Source: Acidilobaceae archaeon UBA162
Lineage (GTDB): Archaea; Thermoproteota; Thermoprotei_A; Sulfolobales; Acidilobaceae
Direction: 5' to 3'
NCBI GenBank assembly: GCA_002496425.1
Contig: DAJS01000016.1
Location: forward strand, 566-32,650
Length of the DNA stretch: 32,085 nucleotides
Under the pieces are notes generated by a model. The model had not been told where the DNA came from. It did not search any database and saw only the letters and a list, made by a program, of their open reading frames with translations. A program made the position numbers and the translations under genes. Shown piece by piece: positions 1 through 7,368 of the stretch (position 1 is its first letter; each line of letters starts with the position of its first letter).

Positions 1-828
1 AGAAGTACCCGCCAACATGAAGATGTAAATTATGAGCCCCGTGCTGTCAGCAATAGCTATGGCAAGGCCTATGGCTGCTGCTGAGATCAGTTTGCCCAGC
101 ACTAGGGATCTGCCCTCCAGCGGCGACGTTAACAGGACCTCTAGAGTCTTGCGCTCTTTCTCACCCGCTATGGAGTCTGACATTATTACTATAGCTGGGT
201 CCACCACGAAGAACAGTGAGAACGCCAGGAACTTGACGGATTCCGAGAGCTGCACCTGCTGTGATGAGGCGGCAGCGCCGCTGGGCAAATAGTAGCTTGA
301 GGCCACTACTACCGGGTTCAGAACATAGCTGGGGTTGACGCTTATGTTGGCTGCCTGGGCAAGCCTCTCCACCCTGAGCTTGGCCTCATAGCCTGCCAGC
401 TGCGATAGGTAATTCATTATAACGCCTTCAACCTCCTGCGCCGCGTAGCTGCCCACCATCTCCTTGACCACTAGCAGCGCCTCCCTATCAAGGGAGGTCA
501 GGTTGTTGTAGAAGCCTGAGGGCACTAGGACCTCAACGTCGTAAGTAGCGTTAGGCGGGCCTTGGCCTACGGCCACGTAGAGCCTTATCCCCTGAGATAC
601 TGCCATAGACGACACGTTGCCTGCTATCCACTCAGCCACGGCCTTTTCAGGAGTATTGTTGTACTGGACGTACATAGTGATCATCTGAGCCGAGCTGAGA
701 CCACCAGCGACTACCGCCAACAGAGGCAGGCCAACCAACGGTATGAGTATCATGAGCGCCAGCGCCCTCGTGTCCCTGGATAGGTCCAGGAGCTCTTTCC
801 AGACCAGCGTTGCCAGCCCTGACTTCAA
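1..828 (-). CDS. ABC-2 type exporter permease (NatB-like), partial
   Basis: This is the membrane subunit of an ABC exporter; the C-terminus lies beyond the left edge. The 276 visible residues start with a short amphipathic stretch and a transmembrane segment near residues 19-40. A large extracytoplasmic domain of about 130 residues with several N-x-S/T sites follows, then further hydrophobic segments. Between those segments lies the loop GEKERKTLEVLLTSP, typical of ABC-2/NatB permeases. I chose TTG at 828 because it overlaps the ATPase stop (TTGA), implying translational coupling, and a GGTAAGAG-like purine stretch precedes it. The ATPase gene directly upstream on the same strand is its obvious partner. 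Substrate is unknown; NatAB-type exporters handle sodium, drugs or peptides, and nothing here discriminates. Confidence 0.85.
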   Translation of the reverse strand, partial: MKSGLATLVWKELLDLSRDTRALALMILIPLVGLPLLAVVAGGLSSAQMITMYVQYNNTPEKAVAEWIAGNVSSMAVSQGIRLYVAVGQGPPNATYDVEVLVPSGFYNNLTSLDREALLVVKEMVGSYAAQEVEGVIMNYLSQLAGYEAKLRVERLAQAANISVNPSYVLNPVVVASSYYLPSGAAASSQQVQLSESVKFLAFSLFFVVDPAIVIMSDSIAGEKERKTLEVLLTSPLEGRSLVLGKLISAAAIGLAIAIADSTGLIIYIFMLAGTS

Positions 829-1631
829 GCTCTTACCGCCCTCACAAACGCCTCCTCAAGGTCAGAGGCCTTGTAGGTCTCTAGGGCTTCAGCCACGGAG
901 CCCGTGAACAGCACACGACCATAAGCCATGAATGAGACGGTGTCCGCCAGGTACTGGGCCTCAGCCATGTTATGCGTGGCGATCATTATTGTGGTCCCTC
1001 TCCTCGACAGGGACTTTATCAGCTCTCTGACCTCATGCGCGGCCATTATGTCAAGCCCGTTCGTCGGCTCATCAAGCAACAGGAGCTGAGGGTCATGCAT
1101 TAGGGCCACGGCTATGAGCAGCCTCTTCCTCATGCCGTTGCTGTACTCGCCCGTACGCCTCCTGAGATCCTTGTCTTCAAGGCCTGATATCCTAGCACCA
1201 CGCTCAATAAATCTCTCGACCTCCTCATCTTCTGAGGCATAGAGCCTGGCAAAGAAGCGTATATACTCATAGCCTGTGAGCCTCTCGTAAGGTCTTGAGT
1301 CCTCAGGTACGTAGCCTATGAATCTCTTCACCCTGCCCCACGCACTCTCGTTAGGGTCATGTCCGAGCACGTAGAGGAGACCGCCGTCCCTTCTCAGCAG
1401 GCCCACAGTTATCCTGAACAGCGTAGTCTTGCCGGCCCCATTGTGGCCTGCCAGCACATGCACTGAGCCCCTCCTTACCTGAAGGCTTACCCCCCTAAGG
1501 GCCTCCACGCCTCCCTTGAACTTCTTAACTACGTCCTTCATCACTACAGCGTAGCTTGAAGACAGATCTTTGTAGCTATTGTCTATAGGAAGTCCTGCTG
1601 CGCCCCCGTCAACCCCTTCATTTAATGCCAC
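825..1631 (-). CDS. ABC transporter ATP-binding protein (NatA/CcmA-like)
   Basis: This is the cytoplasmic ATPase of the exporter whose permease follows with a 4-base overlap. Visible motifs are Walker A GHNGAGKTT (residues 62-70), a signature loop YSNGM (163-167) in place of LSGGQ, Walker B LLLLDEPTNGLD (183-194) and the switch histidine in IATHN (H220). The Q-loop position reads YVPED, so the usual glutamine appears to be glutamate. Length (268 residues) is slightly above family size because of a roughly 30-residue N-terminal tail before the first strand. The GTG at 1631 is supported by a CTTATAGG box on the minus strand at 1669-1676, which puts transcription initiation near 1647. ATG at 1541 is the alternative. 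Transport substrate cannot be read from the sequence. Confidence 0.93.
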   Translation of the reverse strand: MALNEGVDGGAAGLPIDNSYKDLSSSYAVVMKDVVKKFKGGVEALRGVSLQVRRGSVHVLAGHNGAGKTTLFRITVGLLRRDGGLLYVLGHDPNESAWGRVKRFIGYVPEDSRPYERLTGYEYIRFFARLYASEDEEVERFIERGARISGLEDKDLRRRTGEYSNGMRKRLLIAVALMHDPQLLLLDEPTNGLDIMAAHEVRELIKSLSRRGTTIMIATHNMAEAQYLADTVSFMAYGRVLFTGSVAEALETYKASDLEEAFVRAVRA

Positions 1632-1667
1632 TGGCTGCCGCCTGCAGAGCGGTGCGGGATCTCAGAC

Positions 1668-1677
1668 CCTATAAGGT
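1668..1677 (-). promoter_or_regulatory. TATA box of the ABC exporter operon
   Basis: The minus strand reads CCTTATAGGG here, about 26 bases upstream of a predicted start site near 1647 and 40 bases upstream of the GTG at 1631. The element is palindromic (CCTATAAGG on plus), but on the plus strand it sits only about 14 bases before the ATG at 1687, too close to serve that gene unless its true start lies further in. Confidence 0.5.
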
Positions 1678-1686
1678 CAGATAACT

Positions 1687-2331
1687 ATGGTCGAAGAGCC
1701 TGAGACCTCGGAGGAGAGCCTTAAGGGGTTCCTAGCACGCTACGGCGAGCGTGGCTACTACCTGCTCAAGGCAATTCTCGAGGCCTCTCTGAGAGCCTCA
1801 GGCGCTAAGCTAGGAGACTTTGACCTTAGAACGCTCAAGGCCGTGCTGCAGGACTACGGCCTTGACTATAACCCGGTGCCTCTGCTTTACACGCTTGAGC
1901 GCCGTCTGAAGGTTATTAGAACCACATACAGGAGCTCCCAGCAGCACTGGTGGGAGATAGCGAATAAGCGCGAGGTCGAGGAGGCCCTAGCCGAGTTTGA
2001 CGGTAGGGAAGCTGCGGGGCTTAATGACTACGAGCTGAAGCTCCTCAGGGTCCAGTTCTACTCCCTCGAGCCCGAGAAGGTGCTCAGAGCCCTGAAGACG
2101 GCTGAGCGTGAAGGGGACAAGGCCCAGGTAGCTAGGCTAGCCTTCACAGTGCTACCCAGGCTAGTTAAGTTCCTTAAGGTAGCTAGAAGCAGGTACAGCT
2201 CGGAGCTGTCGGCTGAGATAAGGGTTGCTGAGGAGGTATTGGAGCTTGCTGAGAGGGTGGCGCTCAGGGGGCGCTCAGAGCCTAAGGAGGTCGTCACCGA
2301 GGCCGAGGTCTATGAGGACTCCCTTAGATGA
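1687..2331 (+). CDS. Conserved-looking archaeal protein of unknown function
   Basis: I do not recognise this 214-residue soluble protein. It is highly charged and predicted mostly helical. The N-terminal half (residues 8-90) reads like a compact helical or winged-helix module, with LKAVLQDYGLDYNPVPLLYTLER followed by a strand-like KVIRTTYRS and a WWEIAN turn. The C-terminal half (about 105-200) contains two long amphipathic helices rich in Lys, Arg and Glu. There are no cysteines and no signal peptide. It stands alone between a divergent ABC operon and the convergent phosphopantothenate synthetase gene, whose 3' end it overlaps by 57 bases. A nucleic-acid-binding role would suit the fold impression, but that is speculation. 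Confidence 0.75.
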   Translation: MVEEPETSEESLKGFLARYGERGYYLLKAILEASLRASGAKLGDFDLRTLKAVLQDYGLDYNPVPLLYTLERRLKVIRTTYRSSQQHWWEIANKREVEEALAEFDGREAAGLNDYELKLLRVQFYSLEPEKVLRALKTAEREGDKAQVARLAFTVLPRLVKFLKVARSRYSSELSAEIRVAEEVLELAERVALRGRSEPKEVVTEAEVYEDSLR

Positions 2332-3108
2332 GGCTTCCCTTAGCCGCTTTAACATGGCCTCAAAGGCCTTCATAAGGGTTCTCCTGTTATCATAGGACTT
2401 CAGCACGGCCCTCAGCTCCTCGGGACCTAAACGCCTTAGCTCCCTCGCCATCTCTACCATATTCCTGGTGGCCCTAATAGCCTCGTCCACTATGGTTATC
2501 GATGCTGCCTGCGCGGTCCTGCTGAAGGGGTTAAGGTCTATGGCGGCTACGACCTTTCCAAGCCTCCTTAAGGCCTCGGTTCTGTCGCCGTCCTCTATGG
2601 CAACAAGTACAAAGTCCGCGGAGTAGATACCCTCCTCACAGACTATACCCCTTGGGCTCTCTAGGTTGGGCAGGTGCACCTTCTTACAGGAGGTTCCATA
2701 GACCAGCTTCGTCCCATGGGCCTTCATGAAGTTCTCAATTGCCGCTACGCGCTCCTCTGTCCTATGGAAGAGATTAACCTCTATCGGTATTCCTAGCCCA
2801 TTAGAGAGCGCAACTATCTCATCAGCTGCCAATGCGGCATAATTGCCGTTAACCGATATTATCGGCCTCTTGGCCAGAAGCATTGCGGCTACTGCGGCCC
2901 TCTCGGCCTCCAGAGCGAAGTCAAGGCTCGTCTCACCCAGTATATAGTCAAAGGCCTCACCCCTCCCATGCGATATGAGGCCGTGAGGTACAACTATGCC
3001 CATCTTTACGGCGTTGACCAGCTTCTGGCGAGTCAATAATGACTGATACCTGGGGTGCGACCTCGGTATGTCCTCTAAGCCTTCCAGCTCACTGTCTCCG
3101 GTCGCCAA
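2275..3108 (-). CDS. 4-phosphopantoate--beta-alanine ligase (phosphopantothenate synthetase)
   Basis: This is the archaeal enzyme that joins 4-phosphopantoate and beta-alanine using ATP, replacing bacterial PanC chemistry in CoA synthesis. The family hallmark IPRSHPRYQSLLTRQKLV is seen near residues 14-31, followed by the G(I/L)ISHGRGEAFDYILGE segment and VNGNYAAL(A)ADE, the core of the old DUF137 family. The 277-residue length is close to family size. Start is TTG at 3108, nested in the end of the pantoate kinase gene (34-base overlap), which fits coupled expression of two consecutive pathway steps. The C-terminus overlaps the convergent gene at 1687-2331. The residue pattern makes the assignment firm; activity is inferred from the family. 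Confidence 0.93.
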   Translation of the reverse strand: MATGDSELEGLEDIPRSHPRYQSLLTRQKLVNAVKMGIVVPHGLISHGRGEAFDYILGETSLDFALEAERAAVAAMLLAKRPIISVNGNYAALAADEIVALSNGLGIPIEVNLFHRTEERVAAIENFMKAHGTKLVYGTSCKKVHLPNLESPRGIVCEEGIYSADFVLVAIEDGDRTEALRRLGKVVAAIDLNPFSRTAQAASITIVDEAIRATRNMVEMARELRRLGPEELRAVLKSYDNRRTLMKAFEAMLKRLREASSKGVLIDLGLGDDLLRL

Positions 3109-3938
3109 ATGTAGGGGCCCCTAGCTGAAGGCTCTAGTAGCCTGACGTTTAACGGCTTTAGCTCGGTCAACAGGTGCTCAACTGCATCGTCAAGTCCCTG
3201 CCTCTCGACCACTATTACCGTCACCTTCTTCTTAACGTAATAAGATATGAGGTATGGCGTCCTCCTCACTGCGTCTGCCCTAACTCCTAGAAGCGAGTCA
3301 AGGAGGCCTAGGGAGTCCGTGAGCTGCCTAATGCTGGTCAGGAAATTATCAACGGAGGGCTCCGAGATCAGGCTATCTATGAGCTTCTTGGCAGCCCCAA
3401 AGTAACTGTCCCCCAGGCCTGAGAGGAAGTCAGGCGTGCTCATAGTGCCCGCATCCACGCCTATAAGTCCTAGACTCCTTGGCATGAAGAGACACTCCAC
3501 CGAGCCGACCCCTGGGGCCCCGGCGCTGCGCCTTATGACCAGCCCCACGCCACATGATATTGCAAGCACATCTCCTAAGCCAGTCCTATTATCAACCTCG
3601 ACCTCATGCGCTCTGGCCATCTCAGCATAGATCCCTCTGCCCTTGAGCGAGGCCGCCAGCAGCGCTGCTGACACGGCAGAGGCCCCGCTGACAGCATATC
3701 CCACTCTCCAGGGAAGGGGCATGAAGGCGGTGAAGTCGCCTGGGGTCAGGCCCTCAGACTCCAGAAGCTGAGCTGTCGTGCGGGGCAGCTCGGAGCCTCC
3801 TCGGACGCCATGACAAATGGTGAGCCTGGGCTCTACGGCAAGTCCAACGCCTATTGAGCCCGTGCGCTCTGTTGTAGGCCCAGTGACGGGAACGAAGACT
3901 GCGGTTATGTGATGCGGTGAGGAGGCGCAGAGTGGCAT
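3075..3938 (-). CDS. Pantoate kinase (archaeal, GHMP family)
   Basis: This enzyme phosphorylates pantoate to 4-phosphopantoate, the archaeal step before the ligase encoded next. From the ATG, the protein begins MPLCASSPHHITAVF, the family-like N-terminus, followed by a GSIGVGL loop (about 27-33). The GHMP ATP-binding region PLPWRVGYAVSGASAV lies near 74-89, where the Ser/Gly-rich loop should bind phosphates. I prefer ATG at 3938, 17 bases after the nadE stop; a TTG at 3959 overlaps that stop (TTGA) and would add seven residues that look unconserved. It sits between nadE and the ligase in one minus-strand transcription unit. Confidence 0.9.
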   Translation of the reverse strand: MPLCASSPHHITAVFVPVTGPTTERTGSIGVGLAVEPRLTICHGVRGGSELPRTTAQLLESEGLTPGDFTAFMPLPWRVGYAVSGASAVSAALLAASLKGRGIYAEMARAHEVEVDNRTGLGDVLAISCGVGLVIRRSAGAPGVGSVECLFMPRSLGLIGVDAGTMSTPDFLSGLGDSYFGAAKKLIDSLISEPSVDNFLTSIRQLTDSLGLLDSLLGVRADAVRRTPYLISYYVKKKVTVIVVERQGLDDAVEHLLTELKPLNVRLLEPSARGPYIWRPETVSWKA

Positions 3939-3955
3939 ACATAAGCACCGCTCGG

Positions 3956-4789
3956 TCAAGATATGTGTAAGTACTGCACGACATCCTTAAGGGATGGTGA
4001 AGGAGGCATGGACCTTTTGTGCGTGGTGGCCCTGTTCATTGTGAGCATCCTGTTGACGATCTCCATCGGCACCCCTGTGGCCTCGGACACCTGTGATGGA
4101 CTCAGGCCCAGGTCCTCAAGTGCGTAAATAACTAAGTCCACCTGATCATAAGAGATTCCCAGCTCACCCTCAGCTGTCTGGCCAGCCCAGAGCCTCGGGC
4201 TGCTAGGCTTGAAGGCAACCTTCTCTGGCACCCCTAGCCTTACGGCCAGCCTCCTGACCTGGCTCTTAAGCAGAGGCGCTATGGGCAGTAAGTCGACGCC
4301 GCCATCACCGTACTTTGTAAAATACCCCAAGAAGGCCTCGCTTCTGTCGCCTGTGCCCAGGACCGCATAGTTCAGCTTGTTGGCATAGTAGTAGAGTAGG
4401 CTCATCCTTATCCTAGCCCTTAGGTTACCGGTTGGCACTAGGTCTGAGGGCTCATAGATTGGTATTGTTGATGTGTAAACATCTACTATTGGGGCTATGT
4501 CAATTATGTGCAGCGGGCTGCCAACAATTTTGGCAAGCATCTTGGCATCCTCAACGTCCTCCTTTGGCGTCACCGTCGAGTCATGCATTATCAGGGCCTG
4601 CAACCTACTTGAACCCACCGCCTTAGCGGCTAAGAAGTAAGCAGTAGCCGAATCAACCCCGCCACTTATGCCTATCACGAAGCCCTTAAGCCCAGAGCTC
4701 TCTAGGAAGTCAGCTATGAACTTCTCAATGACCCTCTCTGCCTTTTCATAATCTATTGAGGTCACATCATTTAAGGTTATCCTGGGCAA
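3956..4789 (-). CDS. nadE: NAD synthetase, ammonia-dependent
   Basis: NadE converts nicotinate adenine dinucleotide to NAD with ATP and ammonia. The PP-loop SGGVDSA is at residues 42-48. Other hallmarks follow: NLRARIRM, GTGDRSEAFLGYFTKYGDGG and LLPIAPLLKSQVR. At 277 residues it lacks the N-terminal nitrilase domain, so it should depend on free ammonia. The start is TTG at 4789: a GAGGGTG Shine-Dalgarno-like stretch lies about 5 bases upstream and a strong TATA box at 4821-4832 predicts initiation near 4801. The gene lies inside a CoA-synthesis cluster, and a second NAD-pathway gene (NMN adenylyltransferase) lies 6.5 kb away. Confidence 0.95.
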   Translation of the reverse strand: MPRITLNDVTSIDYEKAERVIEKFIADFLESSGLKGFVIGISGGVDSATAYFLAAKAVGSSRLQALIMHDSTVTPKEDVEDAKMLAKIVGSPLHIIDIAPIVDVYTSTIPIYEPSDLVPTGNLRARIRMSLLYYYANKLNYAVLGTGDRSEAFLGYFTKYGDGGVDLLPIAPLLKSQVRRLAVRLGVPEKVAFKPSSPRLWAGQTAEGELGISYDQVDLVIYALEDLGLSPSQVSEATGVPMEIVNRMLTMNRATTHKRSMPPSPSLKDVVQYLHIS

Positions 4790-4820
4790 TGCACCCTCAG
4801 AAATTGATACCCAACAGGCA

Positions 4821-4832
4821 CTATATATAAAT
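4821..4832 (-). promoter_or_regulatory. TATA box for nadE-pantoate kinase-ligase unit
   Basis: The minus strand reads ATTTATATATAG, one of the clearest archaeal TATA boxes in the window, in an AT-rich 58-base gap. It predicts initiation about 12 bases before the nadE TTG. It shows that nadE and the two CoA genes after it can be expressed independently of the upstream coaBC gene. Confidence 0.65.
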
Positions 4833-4847
4833 TTGAATTTTTATGGC

Positions 4848-6092
4848 CTAATGGGCTGTGCCAAGCAGGTTGAGAGCTTCATCAAGCAGGCGCCTAGCCA
4901 CAACCTCCTTGCGCTGGAGCCCTAGATCTATTATCTCACCTGTCCTAGTTCTGACGATTATCGTAAGATCGTAAGGACTATCAAAGCCGTAGGTGCCTAT
5001 GTTGACGGGGTTTGCGACTACCAAATCTGCGCCGTACTTGGAGGCCTTCTCCATAGCTGAGGCCCTTAGATCCTCCAGAGAGCTGGCCATGTCAGCTGCA
5101 AACGAGACCAGCACCCTAGGCCTATGGGCTATGAACCTGAGAACCTTGGGGGCGGGCTCCAGCTCCACTGTGTAGCTCGTGTCGCTCTTCATCTTGCCCT
5201 CGAAGAAGTTCTTAACTGTGAAGTCCAGCGGTGCCGCCGCCCCAACCAACACATCATAAACTTCCTTAGATGTTAACTCCTTAACAGTTCTAGCCATGTC
5301 CTCCGTGCTCTCTACCTGGTAAGACCTTATGAAGTGGGGAACGCTCACGTTAACACGGCCATGAACTAAGGTAACATCGGCACCCCTTGAGTAGGCCTCT
5401 ATGGCTGTCTCTACGCCCATTCTTCCAGAGCTCGGGTTGGAGATGAACCTAACCCTATCTATCCAGCTCCTGGTGGCGCCCGCCGTCACAAGTACCTTCA
5501 AGCCCCTCATGTCAAAGCCACGAAGCACGAAGGCCGTGAACGCTCTGGCAACAAGGAATGGATCTGGATACTTGGCGGCTCCCTCCACTACCCTGGGTGG
5601 TATCACGAAGACTCCCATATTCCCGAGCTCCTCAACGGCCCTCTTGTACTGGGGGCTCCTCTCCATACCCTCATGCATGGCTGGAACCAGCGACACCGGG
5701 ATCCCATAACCCATGGCAGTTACTGCAGTTAGGACCACGGAGTTGTCAGCTATCCCGTTGGCGAGCTTAGCTATAGTGGAATAAGTTGCTGGCGCTATCA
5801 GCATGCCGGTGCACCTCTTGGCCATATCTATGTGTTCTATCCCGCCACTAATGTCCACCACGGGCTCTACGCCCGTGGCCCAGTGAAACAGCGTAGGCGA
5901 GACCAGACGGGCTGCCTCCTTTGTCATCACTACCCTTACCTTGGCTCCCCTCCTCATCAGGCTTCTAGCAGTGTCAAGAGACCTATAGATTGATGCGCTG
6001 GCGGTCACGCCTAGGATGATGCAGTGACCTGAGAGCTCCTTGCTTATGGTGCCCATGAGTTCAAGAGAGGGGTGCTCTGGAAGACCGTTCAC
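4848..6092 (-). CDS. coaBC: Bifunctional phosphopantothenoylcysteine synthetase/decarboxylase
   Basis: The protein couples 4'-phosphopantothenate to cysteine and decarboxylates the product to phosphopantetheine. The N-terminal flavoprotein (CoaC) domain covers about 20-185. Its probable catalytic histidine is in GIEHIDMAK (H87), followed by APATYSTIAKLANGIADN and a PAMHEGM substrate loop where bacterial enzymes have PAMN. The C-terminal CoaB domain starts at LKVLVTAGATRSWIDRV (198-214) with RFISNPSSGRMG. The usual bacterial active-site cysteine in the CoaC flap is replaced by a GAAKYPD sequence. GTG at 6092 fits a TATA box at 6124-6131, giving a leader of about 9 bases. With the kinase and ligase downstream, it completes most of the archaeal pantoate-to-phosphopantetheine route. 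Confidence 0.95.
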   Translation of the reverse strand: MNGLPEHPSLELMGTISKELSGHCIILGVTASASIYRSLDTARSLMRRGAKVRVVMTKEAARLVSPTLFHWATGVEPVVDISGGIEHIDMAKRCTGMLIAPATYSTIAKLANGIADNSVVLTAVTAMGYGIPVSLVPAMHEGMERSPQYKRAVEELGNMGVFVIPPRVVEGAAKYPDPFLVARAFTAFVLRGFDMRGLKVLVTAGATRSWIDRVRFISNPSSGRMGVETAIEAYSRGADVTLVHGRVNVSVPHFIRSYQVESTEDMARTVKELTSKEVYDVLVGAAAPLDFTVKNFFEGKMKSDTSYTVELEPAPKVLRFIAHRPRVLVSFAADMASSLEDLRASAMEKASKYGADLVVANPVNIGTYGFDSPYDLTIIVRTRTGEIIDLGLQRKEVVARRLLDEALNLLGTAH

Positions 6093-6120
6093 GCGCTAGG
6101 CCCTGAGACGCTCATCTCAC

Positions 6121-6160
6121 TGATTTTTAAACCTTAGACCTTTACAATAGCCTTTATACC
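6121..6160. promoter_or_regulatory. Divergent promoters for coaBC (-) and the acetyltransferase (+)
   Basis: On the minus strand TTTAAAAA (6124-6131) predicts initiation near 6101 for coaBC. On the plus strand TTTATA (6153-6158) predicts initiation near 6182 for the acetyltransferase. Both transcripts would be almost leaderless, as is common for first genes in crenarchaea. Confidence 0.55.
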
Positions 6161-6189
6161 CAAGAGATCGGCAACAGTAATGACAGAGC

Positions 6190-6795
6190 TTGAGCGAGGA
6201 GAGACCTGAGAAGAGAGTGAGCTTTACGATAAGGAAAGTTGCTGAGGACGAGTTGGATCAGGTTATAGAGATCAACGAGCATAGCCTGCCGGAGCACTAC
6301 TGGTACGGCTTCTACAAGTACATACTTGACGAATGGGGTGATGTTTTCTTGGTGGCCGAAGTCAATAACAAGATCGTGGGCTACATAATGAATAGAATTG
6401 AGGAGACCAGTGATAAGGTTCTCATGGGACTTGAGAATGAGCTAGAGAACCAAACAAAGCCACATGAGGGGGGCCCACTTGACAGGCTCAGGAGGATCTT
6501 CGACGTTGAGAGAGCAACGGTAGGCCATGTAGTCTCAATAGCCGTCCTTGAGGGGTACAGGAGAATGGGGATAGGATCAGCGCTGTTGAGAGAAGCCATA
6601 GGACTTATGCTTAATCATTATGATGTTAACTCTATCTACCTTGAGGTAAGGGTCTCAAATAATCCCGCGATAAGACTTTACGAGAAGTTTGGATTCGTGA
6701 AGGCCAGGATCATAAGAGGCTACTACAGAGACGGAGAGGACGCCTACGTGATGGTTAAGAGGATTAAGCCTATTACATCAGGAGGTCAGGCCTAG
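6190..6795 (+). CDS. Protein N-terminal acetyltransferase (Ard1/RimI-like GNAT)
   Basis: This GNAT enzyme probably acetylates protein N-termini, as characterised for the Sulfolobus Ard1 homologue. The acetyl-CoA-binding motif A is GHVVSIAVLEGYRRMGIGSA (112-131), followed by YLEVRVSNNPAIRLYEKFGF and the closing GYYRDGEDAYVM strand, all typical of this subfamily. At 201 residues it is longer than I recall for relatives: the segment 71-111, between the first sheet and motif A, is a charged insertion containing a GLENELENQ helix. TTG at 6190 is the first possible start, since an in-frame stop lies just upstream, and the TATA at 6153 supports it. Its 3' end overlaps the convergent gene by 18 bases. 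Confidence 0.88.
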   Translation: MSEERPEKRVSFTIRKVAEDELDQVIEINEHSLPEHYWYGFYKYILDEWGDVFLVAEVNNKIVGYIMNRIEETSDKVLMGLENELENQTKPHEGGPLDRLRRIFDVERATVGHVVSIAVLEGYRRMGIGSALLREAIGLMLNHYDVNSIYLEVRVSNNPAIRLYEKFGFVKARIIRGYYRDGEDAYVMVKRIKPITSGGQA

Positions 6796-7290
6796 CCCTC
6801 TCCTGGCCTGCTGTTCGGCCTCTTTAATTATCCTCTCAGCCTCTGTTGAGACCTCTTCAGCGGGCTCCTTCATGGGCTTGCTGCCCGACGCGTAGGCCAG
6901 CTCAAGCGCCTGGGCCAGCTCAGCTATCATGGCTGAGAGCTCAGCCCTTATCCTTGGCTCATTCAGGGTTGAGTACCTGTACATGGCCTTCCTTACCACC
7001 TCCAGGCTGACAGCAAGGGATCTCCAGTTAGTGTAGAGCGATGTCTTTATCATAGTTTCAAGTTTGAGACGTACATAGTCAAGCAGGTATTCGAAGGCCT
7101 TAACCTCACTCAGGATCTCTTGCACCTGTACGACCAGAGGGTCGTCAGGCCTAAAGCTGGAGCTGTCATGACTTATTAGCCACCCGTACCTCTTCAGGCT
7201 CTCGGAAGCAACCATAACGTCGCCGTAGGCCTGCAGCACCAGCCTTCTCAGCTCCCCTTCCCCTTTTTGGCTAATCTTGGCCCTAGGCAC
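6778..7290 (-). CDS. Helical protein of unknown function
   Basis: I do not recognise this protein. From GTG at 7290 it is 170 residues, predicted almost entirely helical and free of cysteine. A central region has long amphipathic helices (LDYVRLKLETMIKTSLY, then a segment ending RKAMYRYS), and the C-terminal tail is rich in Glu, Ala and Arg. A TTTAAG box near 7320 on the minus strand predicts initiation around 7294, so GTG 7290 would be leaderless. TTG at 7353 is the alternative and adds 21 low-complexity residues. It lies directly downstream of aglB but has this possible promoter of its own. The helical layout loosely recalls Snf7/CdvB-type proteins, but I cannot support that by motif. Confidence 0.7.
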   Translation of the reverse strand: MPRAKISQKGEGELRRLVLQAYGDVMVASESLKRYGWLISHDSSSFRPDDPLVVQVQEILSEVKAFEYLLDYVRLKLETMIKTSLYTNWRSLAVSLEVVRKAMYRYSTLNEPRIRAELSAMIAELAQALELAYASGSKPMKEPAEEVSTEAERIIKEAEQQARRGLGLTS

Positions 7291-7368
7291 TTCCGACCCC
7301 CGTAAGCTGCATGCGCCAGAGCTTAAAGAGAAACTGTTATTTGCCTGCCTCAAATGCAGGGCTCGCCG

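Noticed and set aside
562..783. Plus-strand open frame opposite the ABC permease
   Set aside because: The minus-strand permease frame carries the ABC-2 signature and continues to the window edge.
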